A stretch of 64,000 nucleotides of DNA from Golubevia sp. BC0850 (GCA_012976225.1 JAAVVG010000010.1:372001-436000), one strand, 5' to 3'. Counted from the first letter of the stretch, positions 1 to 11,645 are shown. Program-made: numbers and translations. Notes: generated from the letters alone by a model not told the origin.

Positions 1-164
1 AGAGAGAGAAGAGGGGAGGTTAGCATCTGCATTGAGATGTGAGTGAAAATGTGCTTGAATCGCGAAGGAGAGTAGAGGGAAGAAACAGTAAGGGTAGAAA
101 GGAGGGAAAAGAGAAGGAAAGGAAAGGAAAGCGGAGGGGACGGGAAGGGAAGAGAAGAACTCAC

Positions 165-182
165 CTTTGGAACAGTGGACAT
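165..182 (-). CDS. Probable first exon of a gene leaving the left edge
   Basis: Read on the minus strand, an ATG at 182 opens six codons (MSTVPK) that end exactly at a GTGAGT donor (exon end 165). The following intron is pyrimidine-rich on that strand and runs to the window edge, where a GCTAAC branch-like sequence and a CT-rich tract suggest the acceptor lies just outside. Only six residues are visible, so no product can be named. The gene would be divergent from the coiled-coil gene at 888. Confidence 0.4.
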
Positions 183-887
183 GGTTGGGGATGTGATTGA
201 TAGTTAGATGAAAGTTTGAAAGAAACGTAGAAGGGGGAATTTGAGAATTAAAGGTGATATGAAAAGAGCAAGGTAATTCCAATGAAGATCTTTTGGATGA
301 GAGTGTTAGGGAAGGAAGAGAAGATGGTTCGAAAATAGAGGGGCCTTTTGTAGGCTAGCGAAAATCATGTGGAGCACCTGCACAGACCCTCGCTCTCTCC
401 GATTCATCTGAAAACAGAAGACGTCATCGCCTCTTGCTTCTCAACCCTCTTACCCTTTGTTTTGACTCTTTTCTTTCTGTGGGATTATTCAAACCAGCTC
501 ACAAATCGACGACACAGAGACAAGAGAGAGAGACATCAAGAGGTCTCAGTCGACTGTCGAGGGTTTCTCTTCTCCCTGGTTTGATTTTGGCGGGCTGGCT
601 GGTTTTGGCGGGCTGCGCCCGCCAGTCCCAGGGATCCTGATGTCGACGTCACTGTTTTAGATTCGGCAAATGAGTCTAATAATGAGTTTGTGTCCGCCGC
701 CGATGTGGTTGACGTAGATGGTCTGGACTTGCCAATTGCTTCCCCTCCACTTGTATTCTTCGATCACCTTCAATTGAAATTTTCCAGTCTCTCCAATTCA
801 CAACCCCAATCTACCACTTAACTTGCTCACCTTTCAGATTTTCACCGACTTCAGTCTTATCCTCCAACTCTAATCACACAGCCAAAC
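183..887. other. Intergenic, divergent promoter region with GC-rich hairpin
   Basis: No convincing gene. The stretch separates the minus-strand first exon at 182 from the plus-strand gene at 888. It holds two copies of TTTTGGCGGGCTG (585-597 and 603-615) and a perfect 8-bp palindrome with a 3-base loop (606-624). A stop-free frame without ATG runs from 585 to 821 and is discussed in the findings. Confidence 0.5.
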
Positions 888-1675
888 ATGTCTCAAATCA
901 ACGGAGCCAACACAAAGGAAGCCCAAAAGCTCGACAAAGTTCTAGCTAAGGAGGAGAAAGCCGACGAAAAACACTTTGACAAGTCCATCAAGAATGCTCA
1001 AAAGACTGAGAAGGATTTGCAAAAGGCCAGAAAAGCCGAAGCCAAAGCTGTCAAGGTGAGTCTCCCATTCTGCGATTTCAAAAGAGGGAAAAGCGTTCAG
1101 AGGTATTTAGAAATGTTGAATGAGAGAGAGTCGAGAATTGGGTGGATGCATCTTTTTGGGTACAGGGGTTCGACAACAGGCGAACGTTCTGCAAAGGCTC
1201 ATCCCTAGCTCTCTTCTTTCTTTGCAACAGGCTCACGCAAAGAGCATTGAAAAGGAGCACAAGAGTGCCAAGGCCTTGTCCAAGGCTACCAACCAACAGT
1301 GAGTATGATGTTGTGAATTTGGGATATTTGTGGAGATTGGAGCTGACTCGGCCCCTCTCTTTGACCTTTTCCTCTAGCAACAAGAACAAAGCCAACGTTG
1401 AGAAAGCTGCAAACGATTTAGAAGTGAGTTTTCAAAGAGAAACATCTTTGCTGCTTTTGGACTTCGGCCATTTTCTTCGCACTTTTCTAAGCCTCTACTC
1501 CCCTTTTCTCCCCTCGATCATTACCCAGATCAAGCAGAAACACACTGCAACTCTCACCAGCGGACTTGAACAATCCAAGCAAGGAGTTGACCAAGCTCAA
1601 GCCAAGAAAGCTGCTGGAGCTCAAGAACGAGCTCAACGTCAAGCTTCTGTTAACTCTACTTCTGCCGCTCAATAA
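888..1675 (+). CDS. Small Lys/Glu/Ala-rich coiled-coil protein
   Basis: Four exons (888-1055, 1231-1298, 1378-1423, 1529-1675) join in phase into a protein of about 142 residues. Each intron has a GTGAGT donor and a pyrimidine-rich AG acceptor. The product is almost entirely Lys, Glu, Ala, Gln and Asn in heptad-like order, so one long amphipathic helix or coiled coil is expected, with no signal peptide and no membrane segment. I do not recognise the family. Small charged helical proteins of this type are common in basidiomycete genomes and usually uncharacterised. The start is the first ATG after a CT-rich leader and begins MSQINGANTKEAQKL. Confidence 0.75.
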
Positions 1676-2162
1676 ATGAGTAGCTCTCAGAGTTAGCCAT
1701 ATTCCTACATGGTCCGAACATCCTTAATTGTTTAACTTCTCTCTGATTAATCTTTTCCTTCACTCGGACACGTTATGGAAATTCAAACCCAGGAAACATT
1801 CTTCCAACAATTTTGCTTCTCTCAACTAAGAGATGATACTATACAAGAGATACCCCTCAAATAAACCTTTCTCATTTAATACAGCTACCGAACTTTTTTG
1901 ACGCTTTACTGCTTGAATTCCTTTTCGTTATTCTCTCAGGTGCTTCCTATGCCTCAGCTCAGAGTTTCTTCCTGTGTAAATTTACCCCCACCTTCTTCCC
2001 TCAATCACTTTGTTTGATTCTACCTTCGTAAATTCGATAATTTTCTCTCCATAAGCATAAACCTTGACCTGTTTGATCGATCCCGAAAGCCGTCCTTGAC
2101 AAGTCTGTTTTGGAGCTGATGTTGCTCACGAGCAAAAAGCTCAACTTGAACCTCTTCCTTGT
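1676..2162. other. Intergenic between coiled-coil gene and guanylate kinase
   Basis: The 3' flank of the coiled-coil gene and the promoter of guanylate kinase. It is AT- and CT-rich, with no open frame that looks coding. I see nothing else in it. Confidence 0.5.
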
Positions 2163-3465
2163 TTGATGGTTTCCCACCTTTCAAAATCTTCTCTGAAAGT
2201 TCTATCTATTGCTTCTACCTCTTCAATCTTCAACACATCGATTCTCAACACTTCAACAAGGTTCATGTCAACCTATCTTTCAAGTACGGATGCCACCAGT
2301 ATGGGAGCTTCTCATAGACCCATCGTTCTCTGTGGTCCTTCTGGAGTAGGCAAATCCACCCTCATTAAGAAGTTAGATAAGGAATTTCCGGGAAGGTTCG
2401 GGTTCAGTGTCAGTCGTGAGTAGGATTCAGAGGGTGGAGGAAGAGGAGAGAAGAAATGATGGAAATTAATTCAATGGGAAGGACAAAGAGGTCGTGAAGA
2501 CCTGACAGTGTTGGGAGTCCCATTGCAGGAGGAGAAATAGCTTCATCTGATTCAATAACTCAGGATATTCAGTCGTTGGAGTGGTTCTCTCGAGCCTTTC
2601 TCCAGGAAGCATTCATCCGTCTTGCCCAGCAGCAGCAATTGAATGAGTTAGTTCGTCAACTGATCTCCTTCTCTTCCTCTTCTTCTCCTCCTATTCTTTC
2701 CCAAACAGACACAACAAGATCTCCTAGACCAGGTGAAGAGCCGGGTGTCTCGTATCACTATGTGACAAGGCCTGAATTCTTGGAGCTGGTCTCCAAAGGT
2801 GCTTTCTTAGAACATGCTGAATTCGGCAAGAACCTCTATGGTACTACTGCTCAAGCGGTAGCCGATGTTAGTCAGGGAGAGGTGGAAACTCCACAAGGGA
2901 AGGTTAGAAGAAGAGCTTTATTGGACATTGATGCTGAGGTGAGTCGCAGCTTTTGAGACAAGATGAAACTGGAAAGGTCAACTTCCCCAACGATTGGAAA
3001 ATTCAATAGCATCAGTCTAGACAGCGAATTTCAGAGATGACTACCTGAATACGAGATTGAAGCTGGGTCTCGAGATACCATTTGGCATGCATTCAATCTC
3101 CCTTGGATCCCTCTACTAATTCTTTCCGTTTCCCCTCCGTTCAGGGAGTCCGTCTCATCAAGGCCAACCACCCGAACTTAAATCCAGTCTTCATCTTTAT
3201 CTCACCACCATCTTTCTCTTCCTTAAAAGAACGTCTCACCTCACGAGGAACCGAAAACGAAGAGGTCATTGCCAATCGATTGACTTTCTCTTCAAGAGAA
3301 ATGGCTTATGCGAGGAGTGGAGCCTTTCACGCAATTGTTGTGAATGATGATTTGGAGCGATCCTATGGGGTTATGAAAGGGTTGATCCTTAACGATGCCA
3401 AGGAAGGAGTTCAGAGAGATGAGTTGCCTCCGGTTGAGAAGGAAGAAATGGAGTGGAAAAGCTGA
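2163..3465 (+). CDS. GUK1: Guanylate kinase with N-terminal extension
   Basis: Guanylate kinase phosphorylates GMP to GDP with ATP and is essential for guanine nucleotide supply. Exons 2163-2415, 2709-2938 and 3145-3465 join in phase (about 267 residues). The P-loop GPSGVGKST lies near residue 57. The GMP-binding segment reads [10 protein letters not shown] across the first junction, followed by GVSYHYV, the LLDIDAEGVRLIK stretch across the second junction, and the lid-region [13 protein letters not shown]. Typical enzymes have about 190-200 residues; here roughly 48 extra residues precede the core, rich in Ser, Thr, Leu and Lys and lacking acids early on, like a mitochondrial leader. In-frame ATGs at 2265 and 2301 could give a cytosolic form. 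The first intron is long for this window (293 bases). Confidence 0.93.
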
Positions 3466-3804
3466 TAGATCTATAGGGAAAGATGATTATTTAAGATTGC
3501 TGTATTTATAGAAGACCCTCAATTTCTTTCAGATACATCGCTTGTGTAGCGCGTCTGAGCGAACTTCGTTCGTTCAGGATCTCTGTCGTATCTCTGTCGC
3601 CGGCTCGAAATCAATCGTCGAGCAGGTCGCTTGGGTACATCGGTTGGCGAGCAAGACGAAAGAAGAGTCTTGCGTAGCTTAGAATTGTGATGAGTTGATG
3701 GATTTAGTACAAATGAGAGGGAAAATCAGAATAGGAAATGCAGGAGGTTGTAGATGCGAGATAACCAAAATTGAAGGCGACAGGAGAAGAAAGGAAAAAA
3801 CTAC
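3466..3804. other. Convergent 3' intergenic region
   Basis: This stretch lies between the stop codons of guanylate kinase (plus) and the Dsl1/ZW10 homologue (minus). It presumably holds both 3' untranslated regions. No open frame or repeat worth naming was seen. Confidence 0.5.
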
Positions 3805-6800
3805 CTAGGCAGAAGGACCCCTTTCAATCTTGTCAAGCAGTTTCCTTCGGTTAGGAGTGTCGGAGAAGAGAGCTCGGACTAGACTTGCTAATTCTCTTGG
3901 AGCATAGTCGACCAAGGCACCAGCTTCTGTCAACAAGAAGTCGATGTCGACAAGTGAGCCTGGATTAGAAGCAAGAGGAGAGGTCCGAAAGAAAAGAAGG
4001 AAGAGTAGGGTCAGAATGACAAGAGCAGAGATGAAGGACCTTCGCAAAAAGAGACTCACCGGTTAGGATTTCAGAAAGATAAGAAGCCTTGAACCAACTT
4101 GGAACAAAGAGAGCTACTGCAGTTTGCTGTGAATAGAGTTTGGATTCGAAATGAAATAAATAGAGAAGGTTAAGAAAAGATCATTAAATGTTCACACTCG
4201 TTGAAAACTCACCCCAGTAATTGGATCCTTGAACATCTCTTCCAAAGGTCCAAACTCTCGGCAGAGCTTGGCGAGCTTTTCACTTTCGGTTTCTGAAATG
4301 TCTTCCAGCGATTCAATATCGCTCAAGAGTCTTAAGAGAACCTTGTCCACCAATCGACCTAGAGCTGCGAGATAAGCGGTGGGAGCTAAGAGAGGTGGAG
4401 CCCAAGCACTCGACAGCTGAGTCAAAGTGAAGAGAACCTGCTTGACCACTCTCTCACATTGATTGAAGCGTTCGGGCTCGTAGGTTCTAGCGAACGTGTC
4501 CGTCTCGTCAAGGAGATCCATCAGGACTTTTTCTTGGGCGATCTGAGGTGGGAAAGAGTATGGAGAGGACGTAACAAATCATTTAAGCCAAAAGATCGAC
4601 TCAAATAGAATTAACTGTATCCAAGTAAAGCAAAGTCAACGGATACTCACGATTTGAGCATCGAACCACCTCTTCCCAAGAGCAGTTGTCAACTTGGCCT
4701 CTTGACTTAAGCTCAATTTCCCTCCCTGTTGTCCGAGAACTTTGTTCTTCCCTTTTGCTTTCTTTCCAGAAGTTGGAGAGGGTGGGAAGTCAAACTTTTC
4801 GTTTTCTTGTTCCAATCTCAAAAGCTCTCTTGAGATGAATGAACAGTCATTAGCGAACTGCATAGCCAGAGAGGGAACGTTGTTCAGAACCTCTGAATGA
4901 ATGACAGGCATTAAAGCTCTGTGAAGATCCAGAATGTCTGTCAAAGAGTTCAACATTACTGTGGATTGAATAGCTAGAGATTTGTCTTCACCCTCGCTTC
5001 CTTGGAGAGACGAAGAGTAGGCCAACAGATCAGTTGATTCTTGAATGATCTCCTCGACCAGCTTGATTAATCTGATAGATCGTTTGGAGATCGAACATTT
5101 CTCTTTCAGAATTGGAGGAGGCAGAGGAGGGCTTGGAGGTGTTGGAGTCGGATTCGAGATCGCTCTCTGAGGTAAAGGAGAGGTCGATCTTGATCCAGCG
5201 CCTGACATTGGAGTCTGGCTTCCAGTACTTCCGCCTCTGGTGACAGCTGCAGAAGCGCTTCGTAGAGTTGCCTGTCGAAGTTGAGGGGAGGCTGTCGATC
5301 GCGGCGAAGCGGTTCTGCCCATCGGTGACAGACCTCTCCTTGCTGATCCGACCATTCCAGAAGCTGAAGGAGTTGAAAAATTGGGCCCACGAGAAGAGGC
5401 TGGAGAAGAGCTCCTGGATGAAGGTGCTGAGATTCTAGCTGAAGGAATTACGGATGACACTTCATCCTCAGAATCCTCGTCTTCTTGCCACGACCAAGCT
5501 TCCCCTCCAGAGTCCTCGCTTGAACTGCCCGTAGATTTGGACTTTCCATTCTCACCACTCAAGATGACAGCTGGAGCGAGAGCACTTGGAACCATCGTCG
5601 AGGAGTTGGTGGGAATCGGAGGTGGGGGAGCGATTTCGGTAGATGGAGGGGCAGGCTCGTCGAGGGAACCCCAGGCGTCTTCTTCCGGTTGCGGAGGATC
5701 AGCTTGGGTTGTAGTGAGGAGCTGAGATGAGATTTCTTTCTCTTGATCAACCCCATGATCACTCAAGATGACATCAGAAGATGTCAGAGGAGCAATTTCG
5801 ACTTGATCTTGATGCTCGTCTCTTGCGATTGCTGGCTCTTCGACTGGAAGCTGAGTAGCATGAGAAGTAATCCCACTTTCGACCTCCAAATGGCTCTCTT
5901 CGTTGATGTCTTCAGCCTCGACAACCTGATCGCTTGAGGTCTTATGGGATCGAGTTCCAGCACTGCTACTACTTGAAGTAGAAAAAGGCTCTCTGGTGCT
6001 ATAGAAAGGATGTTCCTGTTCAAAGGCAGGTTCCGAAACCTCTGGAGATATAGGTTGAGAACCTAATTGAGGTTGAAGATCCTCCGGTTGTTGAGACTCC
6101 ACTTGAGAGGAGATCGCTGGCTGCTGATTTGGAGAAGAGACAATGTCTTGAGCCTCGGAGGAAGATTCAGTTTGTTGAGGTTCCTCTTCTTTCAGATCCC
6201 AGGCATCTTCCTCGGTCCCAAGAGGTTCGGAAGGAGGCAGAATAGCAGAGGCCGTGATCTCTGTTGGACGAGTCGAATCGGCCACTTCATCCTCCTCTTC
6301 TCGAAGTTCCGAAGCATCGCTTGTTTCTACATCCCGTGTTGATGTTAGCACCTCAACTTCATTCACAAAAATTCCGTCCACTCTTAGATCTCGAGTTTCT
6401 GGCTCTGCAAGATGGAGTTCAGCAGCCTCCTCGGCTGATCTCAACTCCTCTTTCTCTCGAACCTCTTCCTGGACCGGTTCCACAGAAGGCATTGAAGGAT
6501 TCAAAAGAAAAGTAGCTCTTTTGACCCCTCTGGACTGTTTCTCTTCCGAAGTCAACCCCCAAGCATCTTCATCTTCCTCTAATTCCAGAGCGTCCTTTTC
6601 ATTCGAAGCGATTTCAGGTTGATGCATTGGAATTGGGGTAGAGGAAATGACACTGGAGAGCTCCGGGAGGGTGTTGCTGGAAGAAGAATACAGCCTGCTT
6701 TCGTGTTGGGGCTGCTCTAGATTTCCTGGTGCAAGCTCTTGCTTTTGAGGTTCGTGATGATTTTCCTGCTCCCAAGGATCAGTCTCTTTGATCAATTCCT

Positions 6801-9800
6801 CATGAGTGTCGACTTGAGGAACTGTCTCTCCGAATTCGACATGAGACGCTGGAACTTGAGTTACTGTGTCTTCTTCTTTGATATCAGCACCTTGGACTTC
6901 TTTGGAGATGGCATGTTGAGTTGAAGTCGAGGAATCAACGAAAGATTGGACTTGAGGTTCAAAAGCATTCTTCGAGTTCTCTTTCAGTAGATCACTTTCT
7001 GCTTCGACTTGCGTTTCATCAATTGAAACGCCCCAAGCATCATCTTCCTGATCTTCATCGACGACTTTTTCTGTTCCTATTCTCTCGTCCAGTCCATTTC
7101 CAGTGATTCTTCTCTCTGCAGCTTGCTCTAGAATCGATCCCAAACCTTCAACTTGGTCTTGACTTCCGACCTCCTCCGACATGGGTACCTGAGGAGCAGC
7201 GACGGTAGTTTGAGTAGCCAGAGCCAGATGAGAAAAGTTCTGAGCTTCAAAATTTCTACTAGCTCTCTTTTCATTTCTCTCTTGAATCTGTTCAGAACTT
7301 AAACCCCAAGCATCTTCTTCATCTGAATCTTCTTGTAATTGAGGAGTGAAAGGAGTGGCGATTGAATTCAAAGTAGATGAAATTGGAGGTGTTGGTGATT
7401 CCAATTGAGATTCAGACATCTGTTGATTCGAAGCTTCTTCCGAATGAGAAGGTTGAGTTTCAGCTTGAGCCTCTTTGACGTCATTTTCTTGCTCGAATGG
7501 TTCAAATTCATCTTGTTCTTCTATAGCAGACTTCGATTCCATTGAATTTTCAGAACCTTGAATGCCAAACGATTGTTCATTTCCAGAATTTTGATTCATG
7601 AAAAGTCGACTATTTCTCCTTTCATTTCTTTCAATAACCTGAGATTCAGATAATCCCCAAGCATCATCTTCATCTTCATCTTGATTCTCTCCTTCCTCTT
7701 CCATGAGATCCATTTTCTTATTCTCTACTATTTCTGGAGTTCCAGTAAAACTCGGCATAGAAGAAGTCTCAAAGATTTTGCTAGCTCTCTTTTTTGCTCT
7801 AGCTTCTTTTTCTTCAACACTCAATCCCCAAGCATCTTCATCTATGTCGTCTTCTTCGATTGGTTCTGGAATTGAAGCTACAGCATCAGAGGTAGAAAAA
7901 TTAGAAATTGCACTTGAAGTTGAAGCCTCAGAGTCATTGAAATTAATTCCATTAGGATCAAAATTCAAATTCATCCTACTCATTCTTTTAACTTTTCGAT
8001 CATGAATTTCTTCTTCAGTTAAACCCCATGCGTCATCATCTATTTCACTTTCAACCGGTTCTACTCCAACTTGAATCCCTCCGGTTGGAGGATTCGTACT
8101 GGAACTCGTAGTTCCTAGATCTTCGTCCAAACCCCAACCATCTTCGTCTTGTTCATCAGGAAAAGGTCCACTACCAAATTGATCCTTAATGTCAACAACT
8201 CTTTTAACGTTTCCTAAACCTAATTTCCCTTTTGGTTTCTTTCCACCCATAACATTAGAATAAGGACTTTCAACTTGCTGTTCATTTCCACTTTCATTTC
8301 CATTTCCATTCCCATGAAGAAATCCAAGTAAATTCTCAACATCTTTCTCTTCATTCTCCTTAAACTTTGATTCTTGTTCCTTGACATCATTCAGTTTTCT
8401 TTCATTTTCAACTCCTCCATTTTTAACTTCCATTCCAACTTCACTTTCCATTTCAACAACCACTGAATCCCAACCTTGTTCTTCAACCCCTCGGTTCTCA
8501 TTTTGATTGTCACCAAATCCACCGATTCTTAAAATCAAATCCCTACCTCTTTCTCTCCATCCTTCGTTGATTCTCTCAATCAATTTCTTTTCCAAATTCT
8601 CTTTCTTTAACCAATTTTCAAGATCTTCTAAATTGATTCCCTGATCTTTTTCTTCCTCTCCTTCTTTGAGACCCAGAATTTCGATTCCTAAAAGTTCAAT
8701 TTGAAATCCATTGACCAGAATTCTCAAGTCCTCCAGACTTTGAAACGTACCAGAAGGAGGTTTAGACATTTTAAAAGGCAACAAAGAATTCAAATGTGAA
8801 AGTAAGAAACCTTGAAAACTCGGTAGAAATGAATGTCTGAAGACGGAAATTGGAGAGTGAATTTGATCTTGAATAGTTATAGCTTTCAAACGAGTCCCTA
8901 AATTGTCGCTCAAGAACCTTAAAAGCTCAAGTAACAATTCGAATTGATTTGAGCTCTCCCAACCTTCTTCCAATTGTCTTTCATCGATTCTCTGTCTGAT
9001 TGTAGGTTCCTCTCTGACCCCAGATGCACCTCGATCTTGAACAAAAGAATCACTGGAAGAAATACTACTCTTACTAGAATGAGATCCCAAAGAAAGTGCA
9101 GATCTTGTAAATGAAGAATTTGGATCTTCACTTTCGTTCCAAGGATCGTCCTCTTCATCTTCATCTTCTTCCAATTCCAATTCCTGTTGATCTTCTTCTT
9201 TCGTTTTCTGAACTTCTTGCTCTTTGTTTCCTAACCCTCCTCCAAGCCTTTCAACTTCAAATTTCCCATCTCTGAATCTCCATCTCCATTTCTTCCTACC
9301 TTCCAATCCATCTCCAACTTCTCCTCTTTCCACTTGATCCTTCAAGATCGGAGATATCACCTCTTCTAAGATCCTAGAACTTAATTCTGAAAGTTTGGTC
9401 TTGAGTAGATTTTTAGATTGTAACGATTGAAGAAGAGATTGGATTGGAAGATAGAGTTGAGGTTGAGTTTGATTAGAGACTGTGTCATTAAGAGAAGAAA
9501 AGAGAGGGGGGTCAGTTGAGATCGTCAGTAGATGAAATTGCCAACAATTCGATCGGCCTCAAATCCTAAAAGTAGAACTCACCTAAAACCCTCTCATGAA
9601 TCTCTAAATTAAAACTCTCTTCAACTCCACCAATCACCACTCCTTCTTTCCAGCCATTCTCCAAAACTTCTTCATATCGATCTTTAAGTCTTAAATATCT
9701 CTTCTTTAGATTCAAACTTATAGGATGGGATTTAAGATACTCAAACCCATCTCCTCCCCTTTCCTTTCCCTCTTCCCCTTCATTCGAAAGCCCTAAATCT

Positions 9801-10710
9801 CGAATTCCAAATCCAAAGAACAGTCTTACGATCTTTTGCAATCCATCTTGTAATTCTGAGAGATTTATCTCTCGAGAGGATGAGGATGATGGAACGGAGG
9901 TTGTGGCTGAGGTTGACGTAGATGAGGATGGGTCTAATCGAACTTCCACAAACTCAATCGCGGAAACTAAAGTTTGATAAGATTTGAGAATTGAAAGTAG
10001 GTTTTGGGAGAGGAGATGTTGGGATTGGAGGGTTGAGTGAGAGATTAGAAGGGAGGAGGTTGAAGGCTGGGGGAAGGAGAAACGTGGGAAAGAAGGGGTA
10101 AAATGAAAGGCTTAGGTGTGTACAAACGAAACAGAATGGAATCCGAGGAAAGAAAGGGGGAATGATGGTGGGGGAGAGATTGGGAACCTAATCTCATCTC
10201 TCCAAGCTTCTGCTCGAGATGATCCCAAGAGAGTCTTTAAGGCTCTTTTGACCCAGCCAGACTCTTTAAGAATTCTGAAAAGGCTCACTGTAAAACTTGC
10301 TGATCTAGATTCCTAGCCTTGCCCACTTCATCATACGCTACGCTGGGCTGCCCACTCACCTCATTCTGATCTCTACTGGACGACGATTCCTCCTGCTGCT
10401 CCTCTCTTCTTCTCAATTCTTCAACTCTGTTTTCTATTGATTCCAATTCCTTCTGTTTGCCACCAACTTCTGCCGCTAGCCTGTTGAACTCCACTCGATT
10501 GATCAAGATGGTTCGTGAGATTTCAGTGGATCGTTGATCGATTTCAGCCTGTAGTAGAAGTAGCTTTGATGAAGTTGGTATGATTGGAGAGGAAGTTGAA
10601 GTTGCTGATTTCGTATCATCTTGATTGGCAGACGGAGATGAAGATGGGATTGAAGCTGAAATTTGAGTCAAAAACGTAGACAGCGAGGAAGTGGAAGTGG
10701 AAGTGGACAT
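3805..10710 (-). CDS. DSL1: Dsl1/ZW10-family tethering protein with giant acidic Trp-motif insert
   Basis: Dsl1/ZW10 is a subunit of the ER tethering complex that captures COPI vesicles. Six exons (10360-10710, 9583-10066, 4651-9479, 4213-4542, 4060-4126, 3805-3959) join in phase to about 2071 residues, against about 750-780 in yeast Dsl1 and human ZW10. Residues 1-280 are helical, as in the family N-terminus. The C-terminal part carries family signatures: LHRALMPVIHSEVLNNVP, ERVVKQVLFTLTQLSSAW, DIESLEDISETESEKLA, VPSWFKASYLSEIL and LVRALFSDTPNRRKLLDKI. Between them, residues of about 390-1610 are acidic, disordered and hold about twelve Trp motifs of the type DDAWGL. Yeast Dsl1 binds alpha- and delta-COP through Trp motifs in an acidic loop, so this is probably a multivalent coatomer bait. 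The final EAWSW is a WxW motif. Confidence 0.9.
5480..9160 (-). repeat. Degenerate DAWGL repeat array inside the Dsl1 homologue
   Basis: About twelve acidic Trp motifs are encoded here, in order from the N-terminus: DDPW, DGWGL, DAWGL (four), DAWGV, DPWE, DAWGL, DAWDL, DAWGS and EAWSW. Five DAWGL copies carry a longer shared tail with the pattern WGL-S/T-x-x-E/Q-x-x-x-R-x-x-K/R-R-x-S/T, for example DAWGLSVEEKEARAKKRAS. Spacing varies from about 55 to 180 residues, so this is a set of dispersed linear motifs in a disordered region and not a folded tandem repeat. Confidence 0.85.
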
Positions 10711-10946
10711 ACTGGGCTAAACTAGGCTAAGCTGGATTGAAGATGGAGATTCTTCGTTATTCAATCTTGATGAGCTCAGATTTGGGTTCGATTTGGATCC
10801 AAGAAAGTTGTAACCTAACCAGCGATGGTTGCAACGAGAAGTGAAGTGATGTGCTCTTCAGCCCAACCTTCCTGCCACAACCTACTAGTACCTGACCCTT
10901 TCTCTCCCTCATCGCCTCACCCAAACTTCTAATTTAGTCCAATTCA

Positions 10947-11071
10947 ATGGTTTGTGCGAAATGTGAAAAGAAAACCAGAAAGACAGCAACAACAGATCCG
11001 TTCGTGAGTAACAATCCAACTGGCACTGGCACTTCCAACCCTCTCTTCTCTTTCTAATCCCAATCCCAATC

Positions 11072-11116
<45 letters not shown>

Positions 11117-11645
11117 CCTCCCTTCTCTCAGAGAAACAGAGATTCATCCAACACTCTAGTCTCTTCCTCCTCTCCATCCTCCTCTTCAAGTTCTGGACCT
11201 TCAACTCTAGGCAAATCTAAAACAGCAGTAGGACAAAACAAGTTACTAGGTTCAAAAAATCGTTACAATCCAGTCAGCTCAAAATGTAAGATCTGTAAGG
11301 CTACCGTTACTCAAGAGAGGGCTAGTTGGTGTCAAGGTTAGTACTCTTTAGGCCAAGCGTTGTGGAAGGAACGGCGGTCTGCGTTGGAGATGATTGTAAG
11401 GGAATGTGCTGCTCTTCAATCATAAAGATTCGGCTTACAAGTTTCAAGGGTAGTGGACTGGAAGAATCATCAAGAAATCTAATTTGAAGTGAAGTGAAGG
11501 TCGTCTGACACCACCTCATCCCTTATATCCTAAACTCTACTTCTTCCCCGCCCCCCCCTTTTTAGGATGCGCCTACAAACGTGGAATCTGTTCAATCTGT
11601 GGAAAACAGATCTTGGATATTTCGAAATATAAGCAGAGCTCTTGA
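10947..11645 (+). CDS. CRIPT: CRIPT-family cysteine-rich zinc protein
   Basis: Three exons (10947-11003, 11132-11336, 11566-11645) give about 113 residues, close to human CRIPT (101). The N-terminus MVCAKCEKK matches the family's MVCxKCEKK. The second half has CKIC, then WCQGCAYKRGICSICGKQ, and ends DISKYKQSS. All the paired cysteines of the family are present, so metal binding should be intact. A Ser-rich linker of about 30 residues replaces the shorter animal linker. CRIPT was first described as a PDZ-binding partner, and human CRIPT was later found in the activated minor spliceosome. It is divergent from the Dsl1 homologue (236 bases between start codons). The first intron contains a long CT repeat. 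Confidence 0.93.
11077..11125. repeat. (CT)n microsatellite in CRIPT intron 1
   Basis: A nearly pure CT run fills the 3' half of the first CRIPT intron and merges with the polypyrimidine tract of its acceptor at 11131. It probably varies in length between strains. Confidence 0.85.

Noticed and set aside
1-160. GA-rich start of the window as a possible satellite.
   Set aside because: It is better explained as the pyrimidine-rich intron of the minus-strand gene leaving the edge; no regular period was found.
2576-2708. Open frame inside the first guanylate kinase intron, continuous with exon 2.
   Set aside because: Conserved guanylate kinase sequence runs directly from FSVS to [10 protein letters not shown], so these bases are intronic.
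10116-10316. Plus-strand open frame of 66 codons next to the Dsl1 start.
   Set aside because: It is antisense to the first intron of the Dsl1 homologue, whose exons on both sides keep phase. No homology or splice support.
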